62,676 bases of DNA, taken from positions 1 to 62,676 of the forward strand of contig JARLHV010000013.1 of the NCBI GenBank assembly GCA_031292055.1, read 5' to 3'. Below, in pieces: positions 7,413 through 17,156 of the stretch. Made by a program: the position numbers and the translations under genes. Origin of the DNA: Desulfosporosinus sp. Lineage in GTDB: Bacteria; Bacillota; Desulfitobacteriia; Desulfitobacteriales; Desulfitobacteriaceae. The notes under the pieces are model-generated. The model was not told where the DNA came from, ran no database searches, and was given only the letters and a program-made list of their open reading frames with translations. How positions within the stretch are numbered: position 1 is the stretch's first letter; each line of letters opens with the position of its first letter.

Positions 7413-9599
7413 ATGGAATATATAAGCGGAGTTGTCGAGAGAATCACCTTCGAAAATGAAGACAATGGCTTCAGTGTTATCAAAATAAAATCCAAGGGTT
7501 ATGCTGACCTCGTAACTGTTGTAGGAAGCCTGGCTGCAGTGAATGTGGGATCAATAATTCAGCTTAAGGGCGAATGGAAGATGGACAGCAAGTTCGGGAA
7601 GCAGTTCGCGGCACAGGATTATCGCGAAACCCTTCCGGCAACGGTTGTTGGTATTCAGAAATACTTGGGAAGCGGACTCATAAAGGGTATCGGGCCGGTG
7701 TTCGCGAAAAGAATCGTTCAACATTTCCAAGAAGATACCTTGAGGGTGTTGGAGGAGGAAGCAGACTATTTAGTCAAAGTCGCGGGCATCGGACAAAAGC
7801 GAGTGGATATGATCAAAAAAGCATGGCAAGAGCAAAAGGAAATTAAGAACGTCATGCTCTTCTTGCAAAGCAATGGTGTATCGACTGCCTTTGCCGTGAA
7901 AATATATAAGACCTATGGAAATGACAGCATCGAAATTGTGAAGACCAACCCCTATAAACTGGCGGATGATATTTGGGGCATCGGCTTTAAAACTGCGGAT
8001 AAAATCGCCTTGCAGATGGGCTTCGATAAGAACTCCTTTGAACGCTGTCGCTCGGGGATTGTTTATGTACTTAATGAACTTTCCAATGACGGACATTGCT
8101 ATGGTACAAGGGAACAGCTTCTGGAAGAGGCGGAAAAAATCCTGGAGCTTGAGAAAACTCTTATTGATACAACCCTTGATAGGATGATTGAGGAAAAGAC
8201 AGTCATGCTTGATGAAGGAGATTCCATCTTTCTACTGCCTTTTTATCACAGCGAACTGGGAATAGCGAAAAGAATGAAGGCCATTCTTTCAGTGGATACT
8301 CTCTACCCTACGACCAACGTGGATGGTATTGTTGAAATGCTACAAAAGCAGTACGACATCAAATACGACGAGGTGCAAAAGGATGCGGTAAAGACTGCAG
8401 CGGCCTCGAAATTCATGGTGCTGACCGGTGGTCCTGGAACGGGTAAAACTACAACAACCCTGGCAATTATTAAGGTTTTTCAGTTGCTTGGTGCCAGAGT
8501 TTTGCTTGCAGCACCAACGGGGAGAGCGGCAAAAAGGATGTCAGAGACAACAGGGTTGGAGGCAAAAACCATTCACCGATTGTTAGAGTACAGGCCAACT
8601 GAGGGTTACAAAAAGAATGCTGAATACCCCTTGGAATGTGATGTTCTGATTATCGATGAGACTTCTATGGTAGACACCATCCTGATGTACAACCTTTTAA
8701 AAGCGGTAGCCAATGAAACCGTGGTCATACTTGTCGGCGACGTTGATCAACTGCCATCGGTAGGGGCTGGAAACGTGCTTAACGACATAATAGACTCGGA
8801 TATTGTCAATGTCATTAAACTCATAAGAATATTTCGGCAGGCCCAGGGCAGTGCCATTATAACCAACGCCCATAAAATTAATAAGGGAGATTTTCCAGAC
8901 TTGAAGGGTAATCGGGATAGTGACTTCTTTTTTATTGAAGAAGATGAGCCGATAAAGGTGGTCCAAACGATTAAAGAGCTTTGCATGAAGAGGCTCCCAA
9001 CTTTCTACAATGTAGACTCTATCAACGACATTCAAGTTCTGTGTCCAATGCAGCGGGGAGAAACAGGCGCTGTGAACCTCAATGTAGTGTTACAGGGGGC
9101 ACTGAATTCCTCAACTATTTCCATTAAATATGGAGGCACTGTCTACAGACTTGGTGACAAGATTATGCAGATTAAAAACAACTATGATAAGAACGTTTTT
9201 AACGGAGATATTGGGAGCATCACTGAAATCGACACGGAGGAGCGAACCCTGGTCTTAAGCTTTGATGGGAACGTGGTGGATTACGATGCTACAGAGCTTG
9301 ATGAAGTCGTTTTGGCTTATGCCACGACAATCCACAAGAGCCAAGGCAGTGAATATAAGATCGTAGTGGCACCCTTAACGATGCAGCACTACGTGATGCT
9401 ACAAAGAAATCTTCTCTACACTTGTGTTACAAGGGCGAAGAAAGTGTTTGTTCTAGTAGGTACGAAGAAGGCGGTTGCTATGGCAGTTCGCAATAATAAG
9501 ACTTCGAAGAGGAATACCCGTTTGGCGGAGAGACTAAGGGCGGATAATAACAATGATAAATTGTCGGATGAACGGGATGACGTTCTTTATAACAGGTAG
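7413..9599 (+). CDS. recD2: RecD2-type ATP-dependent DNA helicase
   Basis: The 728-residue protein follows the RecD2 plan. An N-terminal OB-like region (MEYISGVVERITFENEDNGF) is followed by helix-hairpin-helix-like segments (GSGLIKGIGPVFAKRIV, GIGFKTADKIA), then the helicase core. That core has Walker A GGPGTGKTTTT near residue 340, Walker B DVLIIDETSMVD, and the late motif ATTIHKSQGSEY. RecD2 is a 5'-3' SF1B helicase working without RecBC, linked to replication-fork and mismatch-repair tasks. The ATG at 7413 is the family start; SD is weak (TAGGG). Confidence 0.95.
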   Translation: MEYISGVVERITFENEDNGFSVIKIKSKGYADLVTVVGSLAAVNVGSIIQLKGEWKMDSKFGKQFAAQDYRETLPATVVGIQKYLGSGLIKGIGPVFAKRIVQHFQEDTLRVLEEEADYLVKVAGIGQKRVDMIKKAWQEQKEIKNVMLFLQSNGVSTAFAVKIYKTYGNDSIEIVKTNPYKLADDIWGIGFKTADKIALQMGFDKNSFERCRSGIVYVLNELSNDGHCYGTREQLLEEAEKILELEKTLIDTTLDRMIEEKTVMLDEGDSIFLLPFYHSELGIAKRMKAILSVDTLYPTTNVDGIVEMLQKQYDIKYDEVQKDAVKTAAASKFMVLTGGPGTGKTTTTLAIIKVFQLLGARVLLAAPTGRAAKRMSETTGLEAKTIHRLLEYRPTEGYKKNAEYPLECDVLIIDETSMVDTILMYNLLKAVANETVVILVGDVDQLPSVGAGNVLNDIIDSDIVNVIKLIRIFRQAQGSAIITNAHKINKGDFPDLKGNRDSDFFFIEEDEPIKVVQTIKELCMKRLPTFYNVDSINDIQVLCPMQRGETGAVNLNVVLQGALNSSTISIKYGGTVYRLGDKIMQIKNNYDKNVFNGDIGSITEIDTEERTLVLSFDGNVVDYDATELDEVVLAYATTIHKSQGSEYKIVVAPLTMQHYVMLQRNLLYTCVTRAKKVFVLVGTKKAVAMAVRNNKTSKRNTRLAERLRADNNNDKLSDERDDVLYNR

Positions 9600-9815
9600 A
9601 GGGTTAAACCTTTCCATCACATCTCCGCTCATAGGTAGTGTTATTTAAGAAATATGTTTCTGATGGTGATTATCAACAATCAAAGGGAATCCGATCCGAG
9701 CAAAGAATCCCAACAGGTAAGATTCAAGTTCTATAAACACGGATTGGCTTGTATGAAAAAATGTGATTGGGTTAATCTAGACTGGTACGTTAATTTAGAC
9801 TGGGGGGTGAAAGAT

Positions 9816-9968
9816 ATGCAAAATCCAGAAGTAAAATGCAATGTCAATGAGTGTAGGTACAATGAACAATCAAAAATTTGTACTGCACAAAGTATTCAAG
9901 TAACTAAACACCAGACTCAAGCTACATCACATGAGGCCACTGATTGCGGTACATTTATGATGCGCTAG
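9816..9968 (+). CDS. DUF1540 small cysteine protein
   Basis: The ATG at 9816 has GGGGGTG upstream; the frame is open further 5' but without an SD. The 50-residue product has the DUF1540 pattern of four cysteines: C9 and C13 in VKCNVNECRY, then one in KICTA and one in DCGTF. This probably binds a metal. Family members are common small proteins of spore-forming Clostridia with no assigned function. A terminator follows at 10045. Confidence 0.75.
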   Translation: MQNPEVKCNVNECRYNEQSKICTAQSIQVTKHQTQATSHEATDCGTFMMR

Positions 9969-10044
9969 ATTCCTCTTAGTTAGTCGCTCAGTGCGAGAAC
10001 TTTGCGGACTGGAAGCTCTCAAGTCAATAATAATCGTAACTAAT

Positions 10045-10084
10045 AAAGCAGGAGGAGCATTTCATAACGCTTCTCCTGCTTTAT
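10045..10084 (+). terminator. Rho-independent terminator
   Basis: AAAGCAGGAGGAGC pairs with GCTTCTCCTGCTTT across a 10-base loop, with one mismatch. A short T-rich tail follows. It would end the DUF1540 transcript. Confidence 0.7.
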
Positions 10085-10310
10085 TCATAATAAAGAAGAA
10101 CACTCTGTGGCTAATAGTTATATAGAAAGTTGGCGCTGGCAAAAGCGTGAAAATAAATGTTATACTCACCTTACGGCCAACATCGTCGAGTGTGAATTAG
10201 GTTCCGGTAGCGTGGTTCTTCTAGCGAAAGGATGGATTGAATATGGGTTTAAAGGTAACAAGAAATAAGTTGCTATAACAAAAATTAACTCGAGAGAAGT
10301 TTAGCGATCG
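10085..10310. other. Spacer between DUF1540 gene and exporter
   Basis: No gene is supported. A possible -10 (TATACT near 10160) and an 11-codon ORF at 10243 are too weak to call. Confidence 0.35.
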
Positions 10311-11759
10311 TTAAGGTTCAGTTCGGATGTATCCTTTTCGATTTAGGGAAATCAAGGCGGCTAAAATGGAGATCCCCATTCCAGCGTACATGACAGCATG
10401 GTAACCACCTACAAAGGCATTGGCTTGCTGGAGTGCTGTAGGGGTATTTACGCCGGTTAAGAGCGTAGTTTCGCGGTTTTCAAACAATGAGACAGAGAAA
10501 ACGATACCGATAACCATGCCGACATTTCGGACGAGAGCGTTAATTCCACCAGCAACTCCTAATTTACTGGTAGGAACGGAACTCATGACACTGCTATTAT
10601 TGGGAGATTGAAAAAGGCCAGTTCCTAAACCCATAAGCAGGAGGCCTGGTATGATTTGCCAATAAAGCGAAGTGGTAGTCACTGTCGAAAGATATAAAAA
10701 ACTCAGTGCAGTACAGAACAGACCACTAGTGGTTAAGATAAGTGGACCGATACGGTCAGAGGCACGTCCGCTGAGCGGAGCGGTAATCGCCATCATCAAC
10801 GGAAAAAAGGTCATGAGTAATCCTACTTGAGTTGGACTATAATTTAAAACATGTTGTAGGTAGAAAGGCATGAGCATTGTATTTGCATACATAGCTACAA
10901 AGGAGAGGAACCCGGTAATATTCCCGATGAAAAAAGGGCGGATTCGAAACAAAGAGAAATGAATCATCGGGTTATTTACTTGCAGTTCCGTATAGACAAA
11001 GAGTCCCAAAAGAAGAGTTCCTATAAATAATCCCAAAAGGATTGGAGAGGATTGCCATCCCCAATCCTCTCCATTGCTGACGGCAAACAAAAGACTGACC
11101 ATACCTAGTGTGAAAAAAAAGGCGCCGACAAAATCGAACGTTTCATTATTCTGCTGAGGGTTATCCTTGGGAAGAATGATTTGAGCGGCAAGATAGCCCA
11201 GGATCCCAATCGGTAAATTGATATAAAAAATGGAACGCCAGCTAAAAAGTCCGACTAAAATTCCACCAAGAGCTGGGCCGGTTAAGCTTCCTAAGGCAAC
11301 AACGGTTCCGGTTAATCCCAGGGCCTGACCTCGTTCTTTGGGCGGGAAGTTAGCGATAATAAGCGCAGAACTGTTTGCCATTAACATAGAAGCACCAACG
11401 GCTTGAAGGACGCGCATCCCGATCAGAAACCAAATATTTGTAGCAAATCCACATAGAGCTGAACCAAGGGTGAAGATTAGAAATCCCAAAGAGAAAACAC
11501 GTTTGCGTCCTAGAAGATCGGCAATACGCCCAAAAACAGGGAGTAAACTGGAGATGGTCAATAAATAGGCGGTTACGACCCACTGTAAGGTTGAAAGGTT
11601 TGCTTGTAATTTGCCGGAAATGGTGGGAAGTGCTACATTAACGATACTGCTATCTAAGGTAGACATGAATGTACCAACGGAAACAGTTGCCAAGATGTAC
11701 CAGCGGTATCGAGATGAAGCTTTAACACGTATTGAAATATTATTGTCGACTTGATTCAT
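10311..11759 (-). CDS. MFS drug exporter, DHA2 (EmrB/QacA) family, 14 TM
   Basis: The 482-residue membrane protein has the DHA2 signature early (TFMSTLDSSIVNVALPTI), motif A as FGRIADLLGRKRVF and a motif-C-like segment (GLTGTVVALGSLTGPALGG). Fourteen hydrophobic helices fit the length. Such transporters export drugs or other hydrophobic compounds by proton antiport. SD AAGGAG precedes the ATG. No regulator (TetR/MarR) is adjacent, so substrate and control are unknown. Confidence 0.92.
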   Translation of the reverse strand: MNQVDNNISIRVKASSRYRWYILATVSVGTFMSTLDSSIVNVALPTISGKLQANLSTLQWVVTAYLLTISSLLPVFGRIADLLGRKRVFSLGFLIFTLGSALCGFATNIWFLIGMRVLQAVGASMLMANSSALIIANFPPKERGQALGLTGTVVALGSLTGPALGGILVGLFSWRSIFYINLPIGILGYLAAQIILPKDNPQQNNETFDFVGAFFFTLGMVSLLFAVSNGEDWGWQSSPILLGLFIGTLLLGLFVYTELQVNNPMIHFSLFRIRPFFIGNITGFLSFVAMYANTMLMPFYLQHVLNYSPTQVGLLMTFFPLMMAITAPLSGRASDRIGPLILTTSGLFCTALSFLYLSTVTTTSLYWQIIPGLLLMGLGTGLFQSPNNSSVMSSVPTSKLGVAGGINALVRNVGMVIGIVFSVSLFENRETTLLTGVNTPTALQQANAFVGGYHAVMYAGMGISILAALISLNRKGYIRTEP

Positions 11760-12049
11760 GCGACTATTCTCCTTCTGTGAGCGGATCAGTCCCCTCTTAT
11801 TATCGAAATAATTGCCTTAGGTTGCGGTGCTTTTCCTAAAAATGAGGAGGTATAATAAGTTGCGAGGACTTTTAGATTTTAATATATCATAACGCTAATA
11901 GTTTGAACACCAAGCAATTAAAATTTAAAGAGCAATTACGTTAAGGAACCTGCTTACTGAAGGCTTTTATTCGCTTAGGATTAGGTCACTTTGGAATGTT
12001 ATCTCTTTGCTTTGATCATACTAAAGGCAAGAAGGAGGGAGGTCAATTT

Positions 12050-12217
12050 ATGAGTGATATTAAAGATAAAAAACCTCTAAAGCTAAGACCTGTCGAACAA
12101 CATACAACAGCAGCTTGGGCAAACATCGAAAAAATTAAGGAAGTATCCAACGTTGCAATTCCCAGCGAAATTGAAGTTGGGAATGCTAAAGAGTGGGTCG
12201 ACACTAATCAGAAATAG
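12050..12217 (+). CDS. Small DUF3787-like protein
   Basis: The ATG at 12050 follows GGAGGGAGG; an upstream in-frame ATG at 11999 lacks an SD. The 55-residue hydrophilic product contains HTTAAWANIEKIKEVSNVAI and ends ENAK-like (VGNAKEWVDTNQK), resembling the DUF3787 family of short clostridial proteins. Function is unknown. A strong bidirectional terminator follows. Family assignment is from memory of the motif and should be checked. Confidence 0.6.
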   Translation: MSDIKDKKPLKLRPVEQHTTAAWANIEKIKEVSNVAIPSEIEVGNAKEWVDTNQK

Positions 12218-12248
12218 GTAACTAATACTCACCAGATATCTTTGGAAT

Positions 12249-12284
12249 ATAACGAGCGGGTCGCCTAGTGCGCCCGCTCGTTAT
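12249..12284. terminator. Bidirectional terminator
   Basis: ATAACGAGCGGG (12249-12260) pairs exactly with CCCGCTCGTTAT (12273-12284), lying between the converging DUF3787-like gene and nifJ. Confidence 0.8.
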
Positions 12285-12303
12285 ATTATTTCTCTAAAAT
12301 TTC

Positions 12304-15300
12304 TTAATACTGCATTTCTGTCAGGCGTTTATAGCTTTGATATCGTTCTGAGGCATCATGTTCAGCCGCCTTAAACAGTTCTTCAGCAAGGTCTGGGAAA
12401 GTGGAACTTAATTGAGCGTAGCGGACTTCTCCTTGGATGAAGTCTAGAAAGGAACTAGTAGGTTCTTTAGAATCTAAGCTGAAAGGATTTTTTCCTTCTT
12501 CTTTGAGCAGAGGGTTATGGCGGTAGAGATGCCAATACCCTGCATCAACGGCTTTTTTCTCTTCTGCAATCGTGGTCCCCATTCCGGTTTTGATTCCATG
12601 ATTGATGCAAGGAGAGTAGGCAATGACGAGAGAAGGCCCTTTATAATTTTCGGCTTCCGTGAGGGCTTTGAGCGTTTGATTCATATTAGCTCCCAGGGCA
12701 ATCTGAGCAACATAGATATAACCGTAGCCCATGGCCATCATGCCGAGATCTTTTTTGCGAATCTTTTTTCCTGCTGCGGCAAATTTGGCAACGGCAGCCG
12801 TCGGAGTGGATTTGGAAGACTGACCGCCTGTATTAGAATAGACTTCGGTGTCGAGTACGAGGATGTTAATATCATCTCCAGAAGCCAAGACATGGTCCAA
12901 TCCTCCATAGCCGATATCATAAGCCCAGCCATCCCCTCCGATCATCCATTGAGACCGTTTGATAAAGTAATCCTTTTTCGCCAAGAGTGCTTGGACGAGC
13001 GCTTTATCAGACTTTGGAACAGTCTCTAGGGCAGCTAACACCTTTGTTGTTGCAGTCTTGGAGGCTTCACCATCGTCCTTTCCGGCAAGCCATTCGCGCA
13101 AGGCTAACTTAAGGTTTTCAGGGATGGGGGTCTCTAAGGATTGATTAACTAAATTCGTTAAATTGTCTCGAATTTGTTTAACGCCAAGGTACATCCCATA
13201 CCCATATTCGGCGTTGTCTTCAAACAACGAATTAGCCCAGGCAGGCCCCTTGCCCTCAGCATTTGTGGTATAAGGGATGGAAGGAGCACTGGCACCGTAA
13301 ATGGAAGAACATCCTGTGGCGTTAGCGATCATCATCCGATCTCCGTACAATTGAGTAATAAGCTTGATATAGGCTGTTTCTCCACACCCAGGGCAGGCTC
13401 CGCTAAATTCAAAGAGTGGCCGCAGAAACTGACTGCCTTTAACACTTTTGGGATCTATCAGGCCTTTCTTTTCTGTAACAGCATTGGCAAAATACCAGTT
13501 CTCCGTTTGCGCTTTGATTTGAGCTTCAGCCGGGCCCATGATGATGGCTTTTCCTGGTGCAGGGCAGACATCTGCACAGTTACCACAGCCTGTACAATCT
13601 AATGGATCAACTTGGATTCGATAGTGAAAGCCTTCTAATCCCTTTCCAAGCGGTTTTTTCGTCAGGAACGTCTCTGGGGCTTTAGCCTGTTCTTCATCAC
13701 TAAGCAAGAAGGGACGAATCGTGGCGTGTGGACAGACTAAAGAGCATTGATTGCATTGGATGCATTTTTCAATTTGCCACTCTGGAACTCTGACAGCAAT
13801 CTTGCGTTTTTCATAAGCTGTAGTACCTACGGGAAAGGTGCCATCTTCCATGCCTACAAATGTACTGACAGGAAGATCATCCCCTTCGTTTCGAGCCATA
13901 GGGCGTTGAATGGTCTTGATGAAATCCGGCTCGTCAATTGTCGGGCTTGCCTCTGAGTTGGCATTGGCCCAGGACTCAGGGACAGTCACTTTGTGTAACG
14001 ATTTGATGCCGCGATCCACAGCGGCAATATTCATCTCCACAATCTTCTGGCCCTTTTTACCATAGGTTTTGGCGATGGATTCCTTTAAGTAGGTTACGGC
14101 TTCGTCAACAGGAATAACTTTGGCCAGCTTAAAGAAGGCAGTCTGCATAATCATATTGATCCTTCCGCCCAGACCAATTTCGGAGGCAATCTTAACGGCA
14201 TCAATAGTATAGAAATCGATCTTGTTTTGGGCGATAAAACGTTGTAGTGGAGCGGGGAGTTCTCTGTCTAATTCTTCGGGTGTCCAAGGGCAATTTAAAA
14301 CAAACGCGCCATTCGGCTTAAGTCCATTTAATAAATCGTAGTTGTAAATGAATGATTTATTATGGCAGGCAATGTAGTCTGCATGAGAGACTAAGTAGGT
14401 GGATTTTATTGGTTTCTGGCCAAATCGCAAGTGAGAAATGGTCGTTCCACCGGATTTCTTACTGTCATAAGAAAAATAGCCTTGGGCGTAAAGAGGGGTC
14501 TTATCTCCAATAATCTTAATAGCAGATTTGTTGGCTCCGACGGTTCCATCAGAACCTAAGCCATAAAATTTACAGCTGATAGTTCCTAGGGGGCTTGTCT
14601 CAACAAAGTCTACTTCGGGAAGAGAGGTGTTCGTGACATCCTCTGTAATTCCAATCGTAAACCCAGCTTTGGGTTGTGCTTGTTTAAGATTTTCATAGAC
14701 CGCTATGATCTGAGCGGGACGGGTATCCTTTGAACCCAGGCCGTAACGCCCTCCGATGATCAGGGGTTTAATTTTGCTATTGTAAAAGAGATGGACAACA
14801 TCAAGGCATAAGGGTTCAGCAAGCGATCCCGGCTCTTTGGTACGATCAAGGACGGCAATTCTTTTGACTGTTTTGGGCAAAACGTTTAAGAAGTATTTTG
14901 CCGAGAAGGGCCGGTAAAGGTGAACTTTAATTACCCCAACCTTTTCCCCTTTGGCCATGAGGTGATCAAGAGTCTCTTCAATCGTTTCGCAGACGGAGCC
15001 CATGGCAACGATAACATATTCCGCATCCGGAGAACCGTAATAATCAAAGGGGTGATATTCTCTACCCGTAATTTTTTTAATTTCTTGCATATAGTTTTCG
15101 ACAATGTCCGGAACTTCATTATAGAAAGGATTGGCGACTTCCCGACCTTGGAAATAGATATCGGGATTTTGGGCAGTCCCTCGGGCAACTGGGTGTTCTG
15201 GTGTCAGAGCATGATCTCGAAAGGTTCGGATAGCCTGCCAATCGACAATCTTGGCAATGTCTTGTTCATCAATCACTTCGATCTTCTGAATCTCGTGTGA

Positions 15301-15828
15301 GGTTCGGAACCCATCAAAAAAATGCAGGAAAGGCACTCGGGATTTAATCGCACAGAGATGGGCAGTGTAAGCCAAATCATGAGCTTCTTGAACACTTGAA
15401 GAAGCAAGCAGGGCAAAGCCGGTTTGCCGACAAGCCATAACATCTTGGTGGTCGCCAAAGATAGACAAGGCATGTGCGGCAACAGCGCGCGCGGTCACAT
15501 GGAACACCGCTGGCAACAGTTCTCCGGCAATTTTGTACATATTGGGGATCATCAAGAGCAGACCTTGGGAAGCCGTGTAGGTCGTTGTGAGTGCTCCGGC
15601 AGCTAATGAACCGTGCAATGCACCCGCGGCACCAGCTTCAGACTGCAGTTCGGCTACTTTAACTGGTTGATCAAATAAATTTTTCATTCCATGGGCAGAC
15701 CATTCATCGACACCTTCAGCCATTGGAGTAGAAGGTGTAATTGGAAAGATAGCAGCTACTTCGGTTAAGGCATAGGAGGCGGTTGCGGCGGCTTGATTGC
15801 CATCCATGGTTTTCATTACTTTAGTCAC
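12304..15828 (-). CDS. nifJ: Pyruvate:ferredoxin (flavodoxin) oxidoreductase
   Basis: The 1174-residue protein is a full-length homodimeric-type PFOR. N-terminal domains begin with GNQAAATASYALTEVAAIFP. A ferredoxin domain has two [4Fe-4S] motifs (CIQCNQCSLVCP, CTGCGNCADVCP). A proximal cluster motif CPGCGE and a TPP-binding region GGDGWAYDIGYGG lead to TEVYSNTGGQ. It oxidises pyruvate to acetyl-CoA and CO2 and reduces ferredoxin, so it can feed sulfite reduction and carbon fixation. The GTG start at 15828 has AAGGAGG upstream. It is monocistronic and diverges from rnhA. Confidence 0.97.
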   Translation of the reverse strand: MTKVMKTMDGNQAAATASYALTEVAAIFPITPSTPMAEGVDEWSAHGMKNLFDQPVKVAELQSEAGAAGALHGSLAAGALTTTYTASQGLLLMIPNMYKIAGELLPAVFHVTARAVAAHALSIFGDHQDVMACRQTGFALLASSSVQEAHDLAYTAHLCAIKSRVPFLHFFDGFRTSHEIQKIEVIDEQDIAKIVDWQAIRTFRDHALTPEHPVARGTAQNPDIYFQGREVANPFYNEVPDIVENYMQEIKKITGREYHPFDYYGSPDAEYVIVAMGSVCETIEETLDHLMAKGEKVGVIKVHLYRPFSAKYFLNVLPKTVKRIAVLDRTKEPGSLAEPLCLDVVHLFYNSKIKPLIIGGRYGLGSKDTRPAQIIAVYENLKQAQPKAGFTIGITEDVTNTSLPEVDFVETSPLGTISCKFYGLGSDGTVGANKSAIKIIGDKTPLYAQGYFSYDSKKSGGTTISHLRFGQKPIKSTYLVSHADYIACHNKSFIYNYDLLNGLKPNGAFVLNCPWTPEELDRELPAPLQRFIAQNKIDFYTIDAVKIASEIGLGGRINMIMQTAFFKLAKVIPVDEAVTYLKESIAKTYGKKGQKIVEMNIAAVDRGIKSLHKVTVPESWANANSEASPTIDEPDFIKTIQRPMARNEGDDLPVSTFVGMEDGTFPVGTTAYEKRKIAVRVPEWQIEKCIQCNQCSLVCPHATIRPFLLSDEEQAKAPETFLTKKPLGKGLEGFHYRIQVDPLDCTGCGNCADVCPAPGKAIIMGPAEAQIKAQTENWYFANAVTEKKGLIDPKSVKGSQFLRPLFEFSGACPGCGETAYIKLITQLYGDRMMIANATGCSSIYGASAPSIPYTTNAEGKGPAWANSLFEDNAEYGYGMYLGVKQIRDNLTNLVNQSLETPIPENLKLALREWLAGKDDGEASKTATTKVLAALETVPKSDKALVQALLAKKDYFIKRSQWMIGGDGWAYDIGYGGLDHVLASGDDINILVLDTEVYSNTGGQSSKSTPTAAVAKFAAAGKKIRKKDLGMMAMGYGYIYVAQIALGANMNQTLKALTEAENYKGPSLVIAYSPCINHGIKTGMGTTIAEEKKAVDAGYWHLYRHNPLLKEEGKNPFSLDSKEPTSSFLDFIQGEVRYAQLSSTFPDLAEELFKAAEHDASERYQSYKRLTEMQY

Positions 15829-15970
15829 GAGAACAGTCCTCCTTTATTTTTGGTTTGTGTTTTGTGCAACTTTAACCTATTATTTTGTTATAGGTAGAGT
15901 ATCATTAAGCAAGGTTTTAAAGGCAAAGGTTAAGTATAGGGGTTGCCTTTGCTTCAAGGAGGGACAAGCA

Positions 15971-16603
15971 TTGGGTAAAAAAAATTATTACGTAGTTAAA
16001 GAGGGGTCTAAAGTAGGAATCTTCAATAACTGGCCGGAATGTCAAGCATCTGTCAAGGGTTATAAAGGCGCAGTATTTAAAGGGTTCGAAACGCAGGCTG
16101 AAGCTCTTGCGTGGCAAAATGGTAGGGAAGAGGTTTCTGTGGATCCTAAAGTCATGGATACTACCAATGTTCCACTTGACTCCAGAGATCCCATTGACTT
16201 TGAAGTCTATACTGATGGAAGCTATTTCAATGGCAAATATTCCTATGGTTATGCTTTCATCAAAGATGGAGAGGTTTTTTTTGAAAGTAATGGAGTTGGT
16301 GATGACCTTGAAGCCGCAAAAATGAGAAATGTCGCGGGAGAATTAGCGGCGGTACAACATGCGGTTGAAAAAGCTAAAACTCTGGATGTGCGTATTCGCA
16401 TCTACCACGATTATTCCGGGATTTCTCTATGGGTTACCGGAGATTGGCAAGCTAAAAATAAGTTTACCCAAGCATATGTAGCATTTATGCGAGCGCATCA
16501 TGGACTCTACGAATTTAAAAAGGTAACCGGTCACAGTGGCGATCGCTTTAACGATTACGTAGACCGGCTTGCCAAAGAAGCTCTAGGGATAAGTACGAAG
16601 TAA
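15971..16603 (+). CDS. rnhA: Ribonuclease H1 with N-terminal hybrid-binding domain
   Basis: The TTG at 15971 is chosen because AAGGAGGG lies 8 bases upstream; the longer frame to 15797 would overlap nifJ and adds a non-family leader. The 210-residue protein starts with the viroplasmin/HBD fold (KKNYYVVKEGSKVGIFNNW) and then the RNase H domain. The acidic catalytic residues are visible in YTDGSY, AGELAAV, IYHDYSGI and DRFNDYVD. It removes RNA from RNA-DNA hybrids. Its stop abuts the end of the convergent DsrE-like gene. Confidence 0.93.
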   Translation: MGKKNYYVVKEGSKVGIFNNWPECQASVKGYKGAVFKGFETQAEALAWQNGREEVSVDPKVMDTTNVPLDSRDPIDFEVYTDGSYFNGKYSYGYAFIKDGEVFFESNGVGDDLEAAKMRNVAGELAAVQHAVEKAKTLDVRIRIYHDYSGISLWVTGDWQAKNKFTQAYVAFMRAHHGLYEFKKVTGHSGDRFNDYVDRLAKEALGISTK

Positions 16604-17080
16604 CTATATAAAGAGTTGCATGTCTGAGGCCAAGGCATCGGCTAAGTACTCTTTGGCAGTAATGATTTCAACTTCTGAAAGCAGTTCATCTTCTTTAAAG
16701 CCCATGATTTCTACAGATAATTTACATCCGTAAAATTTAACTCCTTTTTTTTTCGCTCCATTTAGAAAGTCTGTCAAAGAAGGAGTTTTATCCTCTTCCA
16801 TCATGTCGAGAAGCATTTGCTTGCCCAGACCGGCCATGTTCATCCGTGAGAGGGGCAACTCCTCAGGGCCCTTTGGAGTAACCATCCCGAACATTTTTTC
16901 ATAAACACTTTTATCTTCTAACGTCGCTTTTTCTGGGTCGCGAATTAGGAAAAGTCCCCAAAACGCGAAGAACATGGTCACTTCGACATCCAGTTCCCGG
17001 GCGGTATTAGCAAGTAAAAGTGCGGCTAACGCTTTATCGTATTCGCCGCTAAACATAAGAATGTTCATTTTTTTATTCAA
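16604..17080 (-). CDS. DsrE/DsrF/DrsH-like family protein
   Basis: The TTG at 17080 is supported by AAGGGAGTG about 9 bases upstream. The 158-residue protein matches the DsrE/F/DrsH-like family found beside sulfurtransferases: N-terminal strand NILMFSGEYDKALAALLLAN, the segment VTMFFAFWGLFLIR, a long middle insertion, and KFYGCKLSVEIMGF with the conserved cysteine. Members bind sulfane sulfur or act on CoA-persulfide partners. It is the downstream partner of a SufS-like enzyme (77-base gap), suggesting sulfur relay. Confidence 0.85.
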   Translation of the reverse strand: MNKKMNILMFSGEYDKALAALLLANTARELDVEVTMFFAFWGLFLIRDPEKATLEDKSVYEKMFGMVTPKGPEELPLSRMNMAGLGKQMLLDMMEEDKTPSLTDFLNGAKKKGVKFYGCKLSVEIMGFKEDELLSEVEIITAKEYLADALASDMQLFI

Positions 17081-17156
17081 TAATAAGCACTCCCTTAAGC
17101 TTGATAGACAAATCTTAAATCTATTATAAGTAGAAATAGAAATTATATAACATTCG

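Noticed and set aside
10243..10278. 11-codon ORF (MGLKVTRNKLL)
   Set aside because: The SD is weak and nothing downstream in the same direction could be coupled to it.
11860..11892. 10-codon TTG ORF with a strong GAGGAGG SD (MRGLLDFNIS)
   Set aside because: The SD is good, but the ORF is too short and has no gene directly behind it; it may be a gene remnant.
12517..15300. Long plus-strand frames inside nifJ
   Set aside because: They lie antisense to a full-length, well-conserved PFOR and show no independent gene features.
15840..15900. TTGTG-like motifs before nifJ as a Rex site
   Set aside because: The two TTGTG copies are direct, not inverted, so they do not form the required palindrome.
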